Below, piece after piece: positions 49,992 to 59,515 of a stretch of 64,000 nucleotides of DNA. Where the stretch lies: positions 1-64,000 of the forward strand of contig URPS01000003.1 in the NCBI GenBank assembly GCA_900549855.1, in the 5' to 3' direction. The notes under the pieces are model-generated. The model searched no databases. It saw nothing but the letters and a program-made list of their open reading frames with translations, and was not told where the DNA came from. A program made the translations under genes and the position numbers. This DNA comes from an uncultured bacterium. Lineage in GTDB: Bacteria > Cyanobacteriota > Vampirovibrionia > Gastranaerophilales > Gastranaerophilaceae. The first letter of the stretch is position 1. The number at the start of each line of letters is the position of its first letter.

Positions 49992-51335
49992 TTATGCTTC
50001 TTCTGTTGGTTCATTTTCTATAACAGGCTCTTTATAAATTTGAAGTTTTGTTATTCTGGCGCCATCAATTTCCTTTACAGTAAATGTTAAACCGTTAAAT
50101 GAAACCGTATCACCGACTTCTGCAATTCTACCAAGCAATTTAACAACCAGACCGGCAATAGTATCAACGTCATCTTCTTCAAACAAAGATTCTTTTAATC
50201 CAAAATACTCAACCACTTCATCAATACGCATCATAGCATTTGCAATATACGTATTTTCACCGATTTCTTTAATATCAGTTTCCTCTTCCTCGTCAAATTC
50301 GTCTTGAACTTCGCCAATAATTTCTTCCAATACATCCTCTAATGTAATCAATCCGGAAGTTCCACCAAATTCATCAATAACAACCGCAATTTGACAATGT
50401 CTTTTTTTAAATTCTATAATCAAATTATCAAGTGTCATTGTTTCAGGAATCAAAATCAATGGTCTAATTAATTTCTTTATAGAAAATTCGTCTTTTCTCA
50501 TAGCTAAAGAATACAAGTCTTTAACATGAATAAATCCTAATATTTTATCAATATTTTCTTCATAAACCGGATATCTTGTATATTGATTCTCCAAAGTTTG
50601 TTTTGTTAATTCTTCATAAGAAATATCATTTGGAATACAAATCATATCAGTTCTAGGAATCATTGCTTGTTTTGCCATCAAATCAGAGAACTTAAACATA
50701 TTATGAAGCATTTCAGCTTCTGTTTCATTTAATACACCCTCGTTATAACTCGCATCTACGAGCATATCAAGTTCTTCTGTAGAATGAACTAAAGATGCGT
50801 CTTCTGAATTAGCATGACAAGCTGATAAGATTTTATTTCCTGACACTTCAAGCAGTAAAACAAACGGCTTAAAAATCGTTATAAAGATATCCATCGGTGT
50901 CGCAATTAATAATGACAACGATTCTGGGTGTCTTAAAGATATGCATTTTGGCAACTGTTCTCCTAAAAGCACATGGAAATATGTTACCAATACAAATGAT
51001 ATTGGAACAGCGATTAAGTGAGCAGGCATAGCATTCATAGTATGCGCAAAGAAACCGATAACAGGTTCTATAATCTGAACAATTGTTGATTCTGCAACCC
51101 AACCTAATGCGATACTAGCAATCGTAACACCCAATTGAGCAGCAGCAAGCATTCTATTTATATCATTAACAAGCTTTAGAGCCTTTTTTGCGTTACCATT
51201 ACCCTCATTGCTAAGTTGTTCAAGCCTTGTTTTTCGAACTTTTACAAGAGAAAACTCTGCAGCTACAAAAAAGGCATTAACAAAAAGCAAGAATAAAATT
51301 ATAAAAATATTAATTAAAAAGTCTGTTATATCCAT
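49992..51335 (-). CDS. CNNM/CorC-type membrane protein (DUF21-CBS-CorC_HlyC)
   Basis: 447 residues. DUF21 transmembrane domain (about 5-200, ending near FVLLLEVSGNKIL), two CBS modules (MIPRTDMICIPND, YPVYEENIDKILGFIHVKDL, VIDEFGGTSGLITLEDVLEE) and a CorC_HlyC domain (YIANAMMRIDEVVEYFGL). The family exports magnesium or related divalent cations. Often annotated as hemolysin; there is no evidence of haemolysis. Confidence 0.93.
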   Translation of the reverse strand: MDITDFLINIFIILFLLFVNAFFVAAEFSLVKVRKTRLEQLSNEGNGNAKKALKLVNDINRMLAAAQLGVTIASIALGWVAESTIVQIIEPVIGFFAHTMNAMPAHLIAVPISFVLVTYFHVLLGEQLPKCISLRHPESLSLLIATPMDIFITIFKPFVLLLEVSGNKILSACHANSEDASLVHSTEELDMLVDASYNEGVLNETEAEMLHNMFKFSDLMAKQAMIPRTDMICIPNDISYEELTKQTLENQYTRYPVYEENIDKILGFIHVKDLYSLAMRKDEFSIKKLIRPLILIPETMTLDNLIIEFKKRHCQIAVVIDEFGGTSGLITLEDVLEEIIGEVQDEFDEEEETDIKEIGENTYIANAMMRIDEVVEYFGLKESLFEEDDVDTIAGLVVKLLGRIAEVGDTVSFNGLTFTVKEIDGARITKLQIYKEPVIENEPTEEA

Positions 51336-51426
51336 TTACTCTCATATACCTTAAAGTTATACATACAATTCTACAATATACCTGAATATTTTGCAATATT
51401 GAACTATTTTATATATAATAATCTGT

Positions 51427-52371
51427 ATGAAAACAGGAGCACTTATAGTACCTACAGGAATTGGAGCATCTATCGGGGGATTTGCAGGTGATGCAAGTAT
51501 TTGGGCTAGAAAGTTAGCTAAACATTGCCGTCTTATTGTTAATCCAAATGTTGTTAACGCTGCCTGCTTTTCCGGTATCACAGACAATATGCTTTACGTA
51601 GAAGGTTATTCTTTAGATGAATTTTTTAAGGGTAAATGTAAATTACAGCCATCTTGCGAAAACAAAGTTGGTGTAATTTTTGATAAAGCAATTAAGCAAG
51701 AAGTACTGAATGTACATATTAATACGATAAATGCAGTAAAAACTGTTTATGGAATTGACATTTGCGGTTATGAAATAACACAAGAAGATACTGGAGTTGA
51801 ATTTTTTGTTGATAATTCCGGTGTTTCAATGGGAAATGTAAAAAACCTTGAAACAATAAAAGAATCTGCTTGCAAGTTAATACAAAAGGGAGCAGAGGCG
51901 ATTGCAATAGTTTGCAGATTTCCGGATGAACAAGGAGATGACTATGCAAACGGTATTGGAGTTGACCCTGTCGGTGGTGTAGAAGCTATTATTTCACATT
52001 ACATTTCTAAAGAATTAAAAATTCCTTGTGCTCATGCTCCGGCTTTTGATGATATTACAATTTCTACAGACATAGTAGATTCAAGATGTTCTGCAGAATA
52101 TATAACACCGACATTCTTACCTTGTATTTTGATTGGACTAAGTCAAGCACCAAAATTATCACAAACAGAAGGTATTGGGATTGATGATACAAATTTCATA
52201 GTAGTTCCTTATAACGCTCTTGGAGGAATTCCGGTTCTAGAAATGATTAAACGAAATAAAACAGTTTATGCCATAAAAGAAAATAAAAGCGTTTTGGATG
52301 TCACACCAGATACGTTGGGAATTAACTGCATAGTTTTAGAATCGTATCAAGAATTGATTGAGCAAATTTAA
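51427..52371 (+). CDS. DUF3326-family protein
   Basis: 314 residues. LIVPTGIGASIGGFAGDAS at the N-terminus, RLIVNPNVVNAACF, CAHAPAFDD and VPYNALGGIPVLEM match DUF3326, a conserved family of Cyanobacteria and plants with unknown activity. Soluble. Single-gene unit read divergently from the CNNM gene. Confidence 0.85.
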   Translation: MKTGALIVPTGIGASIGGFAGDASIWARKLAKHCRLIVNPNVVNAACFSGITDNMLYVEGYSLDEFFKGKCKLQPSCENKVGVIFDKAIKQEVLNVHINTINAVKTVYGIDICGYEITQEDTGVEFFVDNSGVSMGNVKNLETIKESACKLIQKGAEAIAIVCRFPDEQGDDYANGIGVDPVGGVEAIISHYISKELKIPCAHAPAFDDITISTDIVDSRCSAEYITPTFLPCILIGLSQAPKLSQTEGIGIDDTNFIVVPYNALGGIPVLEMIKRNKTVYAIKENKSVLDVTPDTLGINCIVLESYQELIEQI

Positions 52372-52393
52372 AAATGTTTTTTTAACAGACAAA

Positions 52394-52418
52394 AAGGCGC
52401 ATCCAGTAGATGCGCCTT
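52394..52418. terminator. Bidirectional terminator between DUF3326 and tig
   Basis: Perfect 10-bp stem AAGGCGCATC / GATGCGCCTT with loop CAGTA. A T-run follows on the minus strand (tig side) and a T-rich stretch on the plus strand. Confidence 0.85.
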
Positions 52419-52439
52419 CTATTTATTCATCAATTCAAA

Positions 52440-53732
52440 CTATTTCAAATTAACTTTGTTATTATCAGCCAAGAACTGAGTCACTTTTTCGTTCAATGCT
52501 TGTTGTGAAATTGCATTGAATACTCCAGGAGTTTGAGAAAGTTGTTTAATCATAGTTTGTGGGTCGATTTGATACATATGGCTGATTTCAGCAATCTTAG
52601 CACCAAATTCTTCTTGAGAAACTACAATATTTTCTTCTTTCGCAATTTTATCAATAACTAGGGAATTTTTAACTCTCATAGCAGCATCTTCTTTTAAGCT
52701 ATTCATAATATTATCATAACCTTGAGCTTCTACTGCTTGATCCCAATTAAAACCTTGCATAGCTAATTTTTCTTTGTATTCTTCTACCAATTGATCAGCT
52801 TCTCTATCAATCATAGATTGTTGAATATCAACTTTAGCTTCTGATGTTACTTTTTCAAAAATAGCTTTTTCTGAATTAGTTCTATCAATATCAGCCTTTT
52901 GAGTATCCAAATATTTTTGAATATCAGCTTTTAATTCATCAACAGTCTTAAATGGACCAACTTTTTGAGCGAACTCATCAGTTAGTTCAGGAAGAACTTT
53001 TGATTTGATTTCATTGATTTTACATTTGAAAGTAGCAGGTTGACCAGCTAATTTCTTTTCGTGATATTCTTCTGGGAAGTTTACACTGATTTCAAATTCT
53101 TCACCTAAAGCTCTATCAACTAATTGTTCTGCAAAACCAGGAATAAAGCTTGAATGAGCTAAATCCAAAGTGTAGTTTTTAGCATCACCATGTTCAATTT
53201 TTTCACCATTAGCGAAACCTTCAAAATCAAATACGATAGTATCAGTAGCAACAGTCTTTCTATCAGTAACAACAACTGTTGTAGCGTGTTGAGCCAACAT
53301 ACCGTCTAATGATTTTTGGAATGCATCTTCAGGAATTTTGTAAGCATCAACATCAAGTGTTAAACCTTTGTATTCACCCAAAGTAACTTCTGGTCTTAAT
53401 TCAATTTTAGCAGTGATTTTTAAATCTTCACCAATTTTGTAATCATAAGATTCAACGTATGGTTGAGCAACAACATCAAAATCATTTTCTTTGATTACTT
53501 CAGAGAAAATTCTAGGAAGAGCACCTTCAAGTGCTTCGTGTTTAATTCTTTCTTCACCAATGTTTTGTTCCACAATGTTTCTAGGAGCTTTTCCTTTTCT
53601 GAATCCTGGAATATTAACATATTGAGCTAATCTTTTAGCTGCATTGTTATAGTAGTTTACAGCATCTTTTGCCGGAACTTCAATTTCAACCTTAACCATA
53701 TTTTCAGGTTGTTTTTCAATAGTTGTTTTCAT
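52440..53732 (-). CDS. tig: Trigger factor
   Basis: 430 residues. N-terminal ribosome-binding domain with NIPGFRKGKAPRNIVEQ, FKBP-type domain (IVFDFEGFANGEKIEHGDAK to VNFPEEYHEKKLAGQ) and a helical C-terminal arm domain. Folds nascent chains at the exit tunnel. Monocistronic with its own terminator. Confidence 0.97.
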   Translation of the reverse strand: MKTTIEKQPENMVKVEIEVPAKDAVNYYNNAAKRLAQYVNIPGFRKGKAPRNIVEQNIGEERIKHEALEGALPRIFSEVIKENDFDVVAQPYVESYDYKIGEDLKITAKIELRPEVTLGEYKGLTLDVDAYKIPEDAFQKSLDGMLAQHATTVVVTDRKTVATDTIVFDFEGFANGEKIEHGDAKNYTLDLAHSSFIPGFAEQLVDRALGEEFEISVNFPEEYHEKKLAGQPATFKCKINEIKSKVLPELTDEFAQKVGPFKTVDELKADIQKYLDTQKADIDRTNSEKAIFEKVTSEAKVDIQQSMIDREADQLVEEYKEKLAMQGFNWDQAVEAQGYDNIMNSLKEDAAMRVKNSLVIDKIAKEENIVVSQEEFGAKIAEISHMYQIDPQTMIKQLSQTPGVFNAISQQALNEKVTQFLADNNKVNLK

Positions 53733-53823
53733 TTAATTATCCTCTTTTCAATACCCTTCACTATTCTAAACTACTACAAACAGAGGATATTGTAAACCTT
53801 TTAAATACATATATTAACAATAA

Positions 53824-53854
53824 AAAAGCGGTATAGAAAATCCATACCGCTTTT
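53824..53854 (-). terminator. Terminator of rpoB-rpoC1-rpoC2
   Basis: 11-bp stem AAAAGCGGTAT / ATACCGCTTTT with a 9-base loop, 20 bases beyond the rpoC2 stop on the minus strand. Confidence 0.85.
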
Positions 53855-53873
53855 ATTATTTATTATTTTAAAT

Positions 53874-56800
53874 TTATTCGCCTTCTTTTGGTAATTCAGG
53901 TGCACCAAACATACCTTCAATTTCTTCCAAAATTGCGGCAGGTTTTCTTGCCTGATTACGTTGAGCAGCACGTTTTTGAGCTTCTCTATCACGTTCTTCA
54001 CTTGCGTAAGTTAAGTGATGGAAACCAGTACCTGCTGGAATCAAACGACCAATGATAACGTTTTCTTTCAAGCCTCTCAACAAGTCTTTCTTACCATCAA
54101 CCGCAGCTTCTGTAAGAATTCTTGTTGTTTCTTGGAATGAAGCAGCTGAAATAAATGATTCTGTGTTCAAAGAAGCTTTTGTAATACCTAACAACATGTA
54201 TTCACAAGTTGCTTCTTGACCATCATGTTCTTTCACAGCTTTGTTTTCATTTTCGAAAGTTTGAACTTCAACTAATTCACCAGGTAATAAGTTTGTATCA
54301 CCAGAATCTACAATTCTAACTTTCTTAGTCATTTGACGAACGATGATTTCAATGTGTTTATCTGCGATTTCTACACCTTGAGAACGATATACACGTTGAA
54401 CTTCATCTACTAAGTATTGTTGTGCTTCTTCAGGACCGCAAAGTCTGATTACGTCGTGAGGATTTAAAGGACCACTTGTTAATGGTTGACCTTTTTTAAT
54501 CTTCTGACCGTTTTGAACAACGATACTTGCATCAATTGCGAATTTAATTTCAGATCTAGTTCCACCTTCTGATTCTAAGAATAATCTAGGTACATCATCT
54601 TCAATTTCAATTCTTGCAACACCATCGGTTTCAGCTAAAATAGCGCAATCTTTTGGTTTTCTAGCTTCAAGAAGTTCTTCTACTCTTGGAAGACCTTGAA
54701 CGATATCGCCTGTTTTTTCTCTTTCAAATACCAATGTAGCAAGCATATCACCACGTAGTACCAAAGAACCTTCTTCAACCTGTAACATAGTACCTGGGCT
54801 GATTAAGTAAGGACGACCATTTCTGATTGTTACTGATTTTGAAGTAACATCAACAATCTTACCTGAAACAGTTGCCGTTTCACCAGATTCAGCAAGAACA
54901 CTATCAAGTTTAATAAAGTCACCTTTCTTAACAGATGGTTTAGATTTTGTATCTACTACTGTTTCAAAGTTTGAACAGTTCAATAACAATCTTCTTGATT
55001 CAGTTGCATCACCCTTGATAGAAGCAACACCATCATTTAATGCCAAAACTTCAGTTTTTGCAATTGGAGTTTTTGCATCAATGATTTGTCCATTTTCTAC
55101 AAGAAGTTCAGTTTGCAATGAACTATTCATCTTAGAATTGCCTTCCAATTCACGACGAACGATTAATGTTTCTAATACAACAATTTTTAATTCGCCGCTT
55201 TCATCTAGTTCTACCAAACCTTTTAAGTGTGACAAGTAACCTTGCATTTGAAGAACAAGACTTGTTCTTGTAAGAGTAGCACCATCAAGGTTTCTAACTC
55301 TTGCACCGTCTTTATATTGCAATTGAGTTACAGGAACAATATTAATCAATTCATCAGTTGTATTAAATTCAATTGATACTTCCTTAGGCTCAATATACAT
55401 AGGTTGAACAGGTCTTACAAGAATTTGTATTGGTTTATCTTCTAATGATTCTTCTTCTAAAGATGATGTATCAATATCTTCATCCAAATCATCAATGTCT
55501 AAATCATCAAATTCCATTTCCATAATACTAACAATAGAAGTTTCTTTTGCTTTAATTCCTTTAGCTATTGTTGTACCAGCTTCAACTACAGAGCCTTCTT
55601 CAACTTTTAATTCAGAAACATTAGCCAATGTATGAACTTCACCAGGTCTGATTGTTACTTCATGAATAACTTCATTAAATTCTTTGAATTCAACAATACC
55701 ATCGATATGACAGTAAACATCTTTAACAACTTCTGTACCAGCTGTTACGAATGTACCATTATCAACCATCTTCAATGAAGAATCTTTATTAATTTGGTGA
55801 ACTTCTTCCGGTACAAATACAATGTTACCAGGTCTTGTAACGATTTGGTTTTCGTCAACTTCAATATCAACATATTTGATTTCACCAGAAGATGATACTG
55901 AACATTCATCATCAACTAATTCGGCAATAATCATACCGTTTTCAACTGTTGTATCAACAGGAGCTTTAACGATATATTTTTCACCGGATTTTTCAACTGT
56001 CCATAATTGTTCTTTCTTAGTTTGTTCAAACTTTGCATTTGCAGGTGATAAAGAAGCAATTACAATAGTAATTTCTTTACCTTGAACAATCTTGTTAATT
56101 TTGTTTTTACCGGATTTAACTGCTTCAACAACCAAATCTTCTGCATATCTTACTTCACCACCGTGTTCAGATATCATAAGAGTTTCAGCCAATTTATCAC
56201 CAGCTTTAACCTTTTGTTCATCAGAAACAAGAACTTTTGAACCACCAGGTAAGTTGTAAACATCACCACCGATAATCCAAACAATACCATTTTTGTTAGC
56301 TGTTCTTGAAATGTTACCTTGTCTGTCTTTCTTTTCATCGGCAACAAAGTCTTCAAATAATACCATACCTGACATATCAGAGTTGATATCCTTTGTAGCT
56401 TTTTCTGTCAAACGACCTGCATCATTAGCAGTTGGTCTGAATTCTGCCAATTTAAAGTTCTTTTCAACTTCCATACCGTCTTCAAAGAATACTGTAGCAC
56501 CGGCAGGAATATGATAAGAAGTAGATTTTTTAGCACCTTTAACTTCAATATCAGCTTCATAAATAGAAACTCTTACAACATCACCGTGACGAGTTCTAAG
56601 TTCTCTTGTTTTTAACTTAGATACAACTGTACCGGCTTCTGAAGCGTGAATTTCTTTTGTAGCTTCTTTAACGCCAACAGCACCACCTGTGTGGAATGTT
56701 CTCATTGTAAGCTGTGTACCAGGTTCACCGATTGACTGAGCAGCAATAATACCGATTGCTTCACCTACATCAACCAATTTTTGAGTTGTCATAGCCCAAC

Positions 56801-57725
56801 CATAACATTTTTGGCAAACACCATATTCTAAGCTACAAGTTAAACCTGAACGAACTTTCAATTCTTGAAGATTCAAATGAGAAATCTTCTTAATATCTTT
56901 TCTGTCTAATGTAGTATTCTTAGCTACCAATAAAGTAGTACCATCTTCATCAAAGATATCTTGAGCAACAGTTCTACCCAACAATCTATCAATAAGTGGA
57001 ACAATTATATTATCACCATCACAAATAGGCTTCATATTAATGTATTTATCTCCGCCGCAATCTTCTGCACGGATAATAACGTCTTGAGCAACGTCAACCA
57101 AACGTCTTGTTAAGTAACCTGAATCGGCTGTTTTTAACGCTGTATCTACAAGACCTTTTCTTGCACCATATGATGAAATGATGTATTCAGTAACTGACAA
57201 ACCTTCTTTAAAGTTTGAAGTAATTGGCAAGTCGACGATTTGACCTTGTGCGTCTGCCATCAAACCTCTCATACCAACCAACTGTGATACCTGTGATAAG
57301 TTACCTCTCGCACCAGAGAATGCCATCATATATACCGGATTTAATTTATCGAAATTTTCAACAACTTGTTCTGTTAATTTTGCTGTTGTTTCAGACCAAG
57401 TATCGATAACCTTTGTATATCTTTCAACTTCGGTAATTTCACCTTTTAAATATCTGTTTGTAGACTTTTCAATTTCTTTTTCAGCTTCTTGTAACAATTC
57501 TTTTTTAGAATCCGGAACTGTAAGGTCTGCAATTGAAATAGTTACACCAGAACGTGTTGCATATTTATAACCCAAATTTTTAAGAGTATCTGCAAGTTCA
57601 GCTGTTTTAGCACCGCCAAATTCAAGATAAATTTGAGCTAGCAACTTATTCAAACCCTTTTTATCCATCTGTTTATTGATGAAACCAAGAGTATGAGTCT
57701 TTGCATGTGTATAAGTATTTTCCAT
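53874..57725 (-). CDS. rpoC2: RNA polymerase beta'' (rpoC2) subunit
   Basis: 1283 residues. Covers the C-terminal part of beta': FINKQMDKKGLNKLL and YMMAFSGARGNLSQVSQL at the start, QSIGEPGTQLTMRTFHTGG (trigger loop) near residue 340, and VQGLPRVEELLEARKPKD near 1000, ending in the clamp region. Between the trigger helices lie about 650 residues of repeated beta-rich sandwich-barrel-like sequence, the cyanobacterial SI3 insertion; in E. coli this insert is about 190. Its own ribosome binding site (GAGGAAA) and a 68-base gap from rpoC1 show the split is natural. Confidence 0.96.
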   Translation of the reverse strand: MENTYTHAKTHTLGFINKQMDKKGLNKLLAQIYLEFGGAKTAELADTLKNLGYKYATRSGVTISIADLTVPDSKKELLQEAEKEIEKSTNRYLKGEITEVERYTKVIDTWSETTAKLTEQVVENFDKLNPVYMMAFSGARGNLSQVSQLVGMRGLMADAQGQIVDLPITSNFKEGLSVTEYIISSYGARKGLVDTALKTADSGYLTRRLVDVAQDVIIRAEDCGGDKYINMKPICDGDNIIVPLIDRLLGRTVAQDIFDEDGTTLLVAKNTTLDRKDIKKISHLNLQELKVRSGLTCSLEYGVCQKCYGWAMTTQKLVDVGEAIGIIAAQSIGEPGTQLTMRTFHTGGAVGVKEATKEIHASEAGTVVSKLKTRELRTRHGDVVRVSIYEADIEVKGAKKSTSYHIPAGATVFFEDGMEVEKNFKLAEFRPTANDAGRLTEKATKDINSDMSGMVLFEDFVADEKKDRQGNISRTANKNGIVWIIGGDVYNLPGGSKVLVSDEQKVKAGDKLAETLMISEHGGEVRYAEDLVVEAVKSGKNKINKIVQGKEITIVIASLSPANAKFEQTKKEQLWTVEKSGEKYIVKAPVDTTVENGMIIAELVDDECSVSSSGEIKYVDIEVDENQIVTRPGNIVFVPEEVHQINKDSSLKMVDNGTFVTAGTEVVKDVYCHIDGIVEFKEFNEVIHEVTIRPGEVHTLANVSELKVEEGSVVEAGTTIAKGIKAKETSIVSIMEMEFDDLDIDDLDEDIDTSSLEEESLEDKPIQILVRPVQPMYIEPKEVSIEFNTTDELINIVPVTQLQYKDGARVRNLDGATLTRTSLVLQMQGYLSHLKGLVELDESGELKIVVLETLIVRRELEGNSKMNSSLQTELLVENGQIIDAKTPIAKTEVLALNDGVASIKGDATESRRLLLNCSNFETVVDTKSKPSVKKGDFIKLDSVLAESGETATVSGKIVDVTSKSVTIRNGRPYLISPGTMLQVEEGSLVLRGDMLATLVFEREKTGDIVQGLPRVEELLEARKPKDCAILAETDGVARIEIEDDVPRLFLESEGGTRSEIKFAIDASIVVQNGQKIKKGQPLTSGPLNPHDVIRLCGPEEAQQYLVDEVQRVYRSQGVEIADKHIEIIVRQMTKKVRIVDSGDTNLLPGELVEVQTFENENKAVKEHDGQEATCEYMLLGITKASLNTESFISAASFQETTRILTEAAVDGKKDLLRGLKENVIIGRLIPAGTGFHHLTYASEERDREAQKRAAQRNQARKPAAILEEIEGMFGAPELPKEGE

Positions 57726-57793
57726 CTTTATATTTTCCTCAATTTTTCCTTTTTCTGTAAGGCTAATGTGCGGGCTTAGAAAGCCCTGCCACC

Positions 57794-59503
57794 TTAAGCC
57801 AATGCCTTTCTAACAGTTTCGTTGAAAATGATTCTACCAACAGTAGTTTCAATTCTCTTACCTGCTTCATCACGAACTACAATCTTGTCATGAAGAGTAA
57901 TAACTTTAGCTTCTAATGCTGAAATTGCATCATCGAAGCTGTAGAAATAACCCTTAACATCTTGTTCAGGATTCTTTAATATTGTTAAATAGTAAAGACC
58001 AAGAACCATATCTTGTGAGTGTGTGATAATAGGCTTACCGTTAGCAGGTGCCAAAATGTTATTTGTAGCTAACATAAGCATTCTTGCTTCTGTTTGAGCT
58101 TCAATTGAAAGAGGTACGTGAACAGCCATTTGGTCACCATCGAAGTCGGCGTTAAACGCTGTACATACCAATGGGTGAAGTTGAATAGCTCTACCTTCAA
58201 CCAACTTAGGTTCAAATGCTTGAATACCTAATCTGTGAAGGGTCGGTGCTCTGTTCAACATAACAGGGTGTCCATCAATGATTTCTTCTAAGATATCCCA
58301 AACTTTTGCATCAGATCTTTCAATCATTTTCTTAGCAGATTTAATATTTTGAACAAATCCTCTTTCGATTAATTTATTAACAACAAACGGTTTGAACAAT
58401 TCAATTGCCATTTCCTTAGGTAAACCGCATTGGTTAAGTTTCAATGAAGGACCAACTACAATAACAGAACGACCTGAGTAGTCAACACGTTTACCTAACA
58501 AGTTTTGACGGAAACGACCTTGTTTACCTTCAATAATATTAGATAAAGATTTCAATGCTCTGTTGTTTGGACCAACAACTGTTCTACCACGTCTACCGTT
58601 ATCAATAAGAGCATCTACTGCTTCCTGCAACATACGTTTTTCGTTTCTTACGATAATTTCAGGAGCACCCATTTCCAACAATCTTTGTAAACGGTTGTTT
58701 CTGTTGATGACTCTTCTATATAAATCGTTCAAATCAGAAGTAGCAAATCTACCACCATCTAACTGAACCATTGGTCTTAAGTCAGGAGGAGTTACAGGTA
58801 ATACATCCATTACCATCCAAGTAGGGTCTGTTTCAGAAGAAATTAGGGAATCTAGTAATCTTAATCTCTTAATCAATTTACCTTTTCTTTGAACAGATGT
58901 TACGTGACCTGCAAGCTCATTTCTAATATCATCAGCTAATTGATGAATATCAATTTCGCCTAATAATTTTTTAATAGCTTCTGCACCAATACCAACTTCT
59001 AACTTAGATTCTTCATTTTCCATGATGTAATCTTCGTATTCTTCTTCTGAAAGAAGTTGAAGTTTCTTGAATGGGCTATCAGCAGGATCAATTACAACAT
59101 AGTTATTGAAGTAAATAACTTGTTCTAGATCCTTTAAAGTCATATCAAGAAGTAAACCTAAATAAGAAGGAATACCTTTTAAGAACCAGATGTGAGAAAC
59201 AGGAGCAGCAAGCTTAATGTGTCCCATTCTGTGTCTTCTTACTTTTGAATCAGTAACTTCAACACCGCATCTTTCACAAATGATACCTTTATGACGAACT
59301 CTTTTATATTTACCGCAATAGCATTCCCAGTCCTTTGTAGGTCCAAAGATTCTTTCGCAGAATAAACCATCTCTTTCAGGTTTTAGAGTTCTGTAGTTAA
59401 TTGTTTCAGGTTTGGTAACCTCACCATAAGACCACTTCAGGATTCTCTCCGGAGAAGCAATGCTTATGCGTATATAATCAAAATAATCAATACTTGTAGA
59501 CAA
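57794..59503 (-). CDS. rpoC1: RNA polymerase beta' (rpoC1) subunit
   Basis: 569 residues, the N-terminal part of beta'. Zinc ribbon Cys cluster ([20 protein letters not shown]), bridge and rudder regions, the [20 protein letters not shown] segment and the catalytic [16 protein letters not shown] metal-binding loop near residue 455. Ends [15 protein letters not shown], so the split point is downstream of the active site as in Cyanobacteria (also plastids). Confidence 0.97.
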   Translation of the reverse strand: MSTSIDYFDYIRISIASPERILKWSYGEVTKPETINYRTLKPERDGLFCERIFGPTKDWECYCGKYKRVRHKGIICERCGVEVTDSKVRRHRMGHIKLAAPVSHIWFLKGIPSYLGLLLDMTLKDLEQVIYFNNYVVIDPADSPFKKLQLLSEEEYEDYIMENEESKLEVGIGAEAIKKLLGEIDIHQLADDIRNELAGHVTSVQRKGKLIKRLRLLDSLISSETDPTWMVMDVLPVTPPDLRPMVQLDGGRFATSDLNDLYRRVINRNNRLQRLLEMGAPEIIVRNEKRMLQEAVDALIDNGRRGRTVVGPNNRALKSLSNIIEGKQGRFRQNLLGKRVDYSGRSVIVVGPSLKLNQCGLPKEMAIELFKPFVVNKLIERGFVQNIKSAKKMIERSDAKVWDILEEIIDGHPVMLNRAPTLHRLGIQAFEPKLVEGRAIQLHPLVCTAFNADFDGDQMAVHVPLSIEAQTEARMLMLATNNILAPANGKPIITHSQDMVLGLYYLTILKNPEQDVKGYFYSFDDAISALEAKVITLHDKIVVRDEAGKRIETTVGRIIFNETVRKALA

Positions 59504-59515
59504 TTTTTTATCTCC

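Noticed and set aside
53874..59503. rpoC1/rpoC2 as a frameshift or assembly break in a normal rpoC
   Set aside because: Each part has its own start and ribosome binding site with a 68-base gap, and the split point and SI3 insertion match Cyanobacteria.
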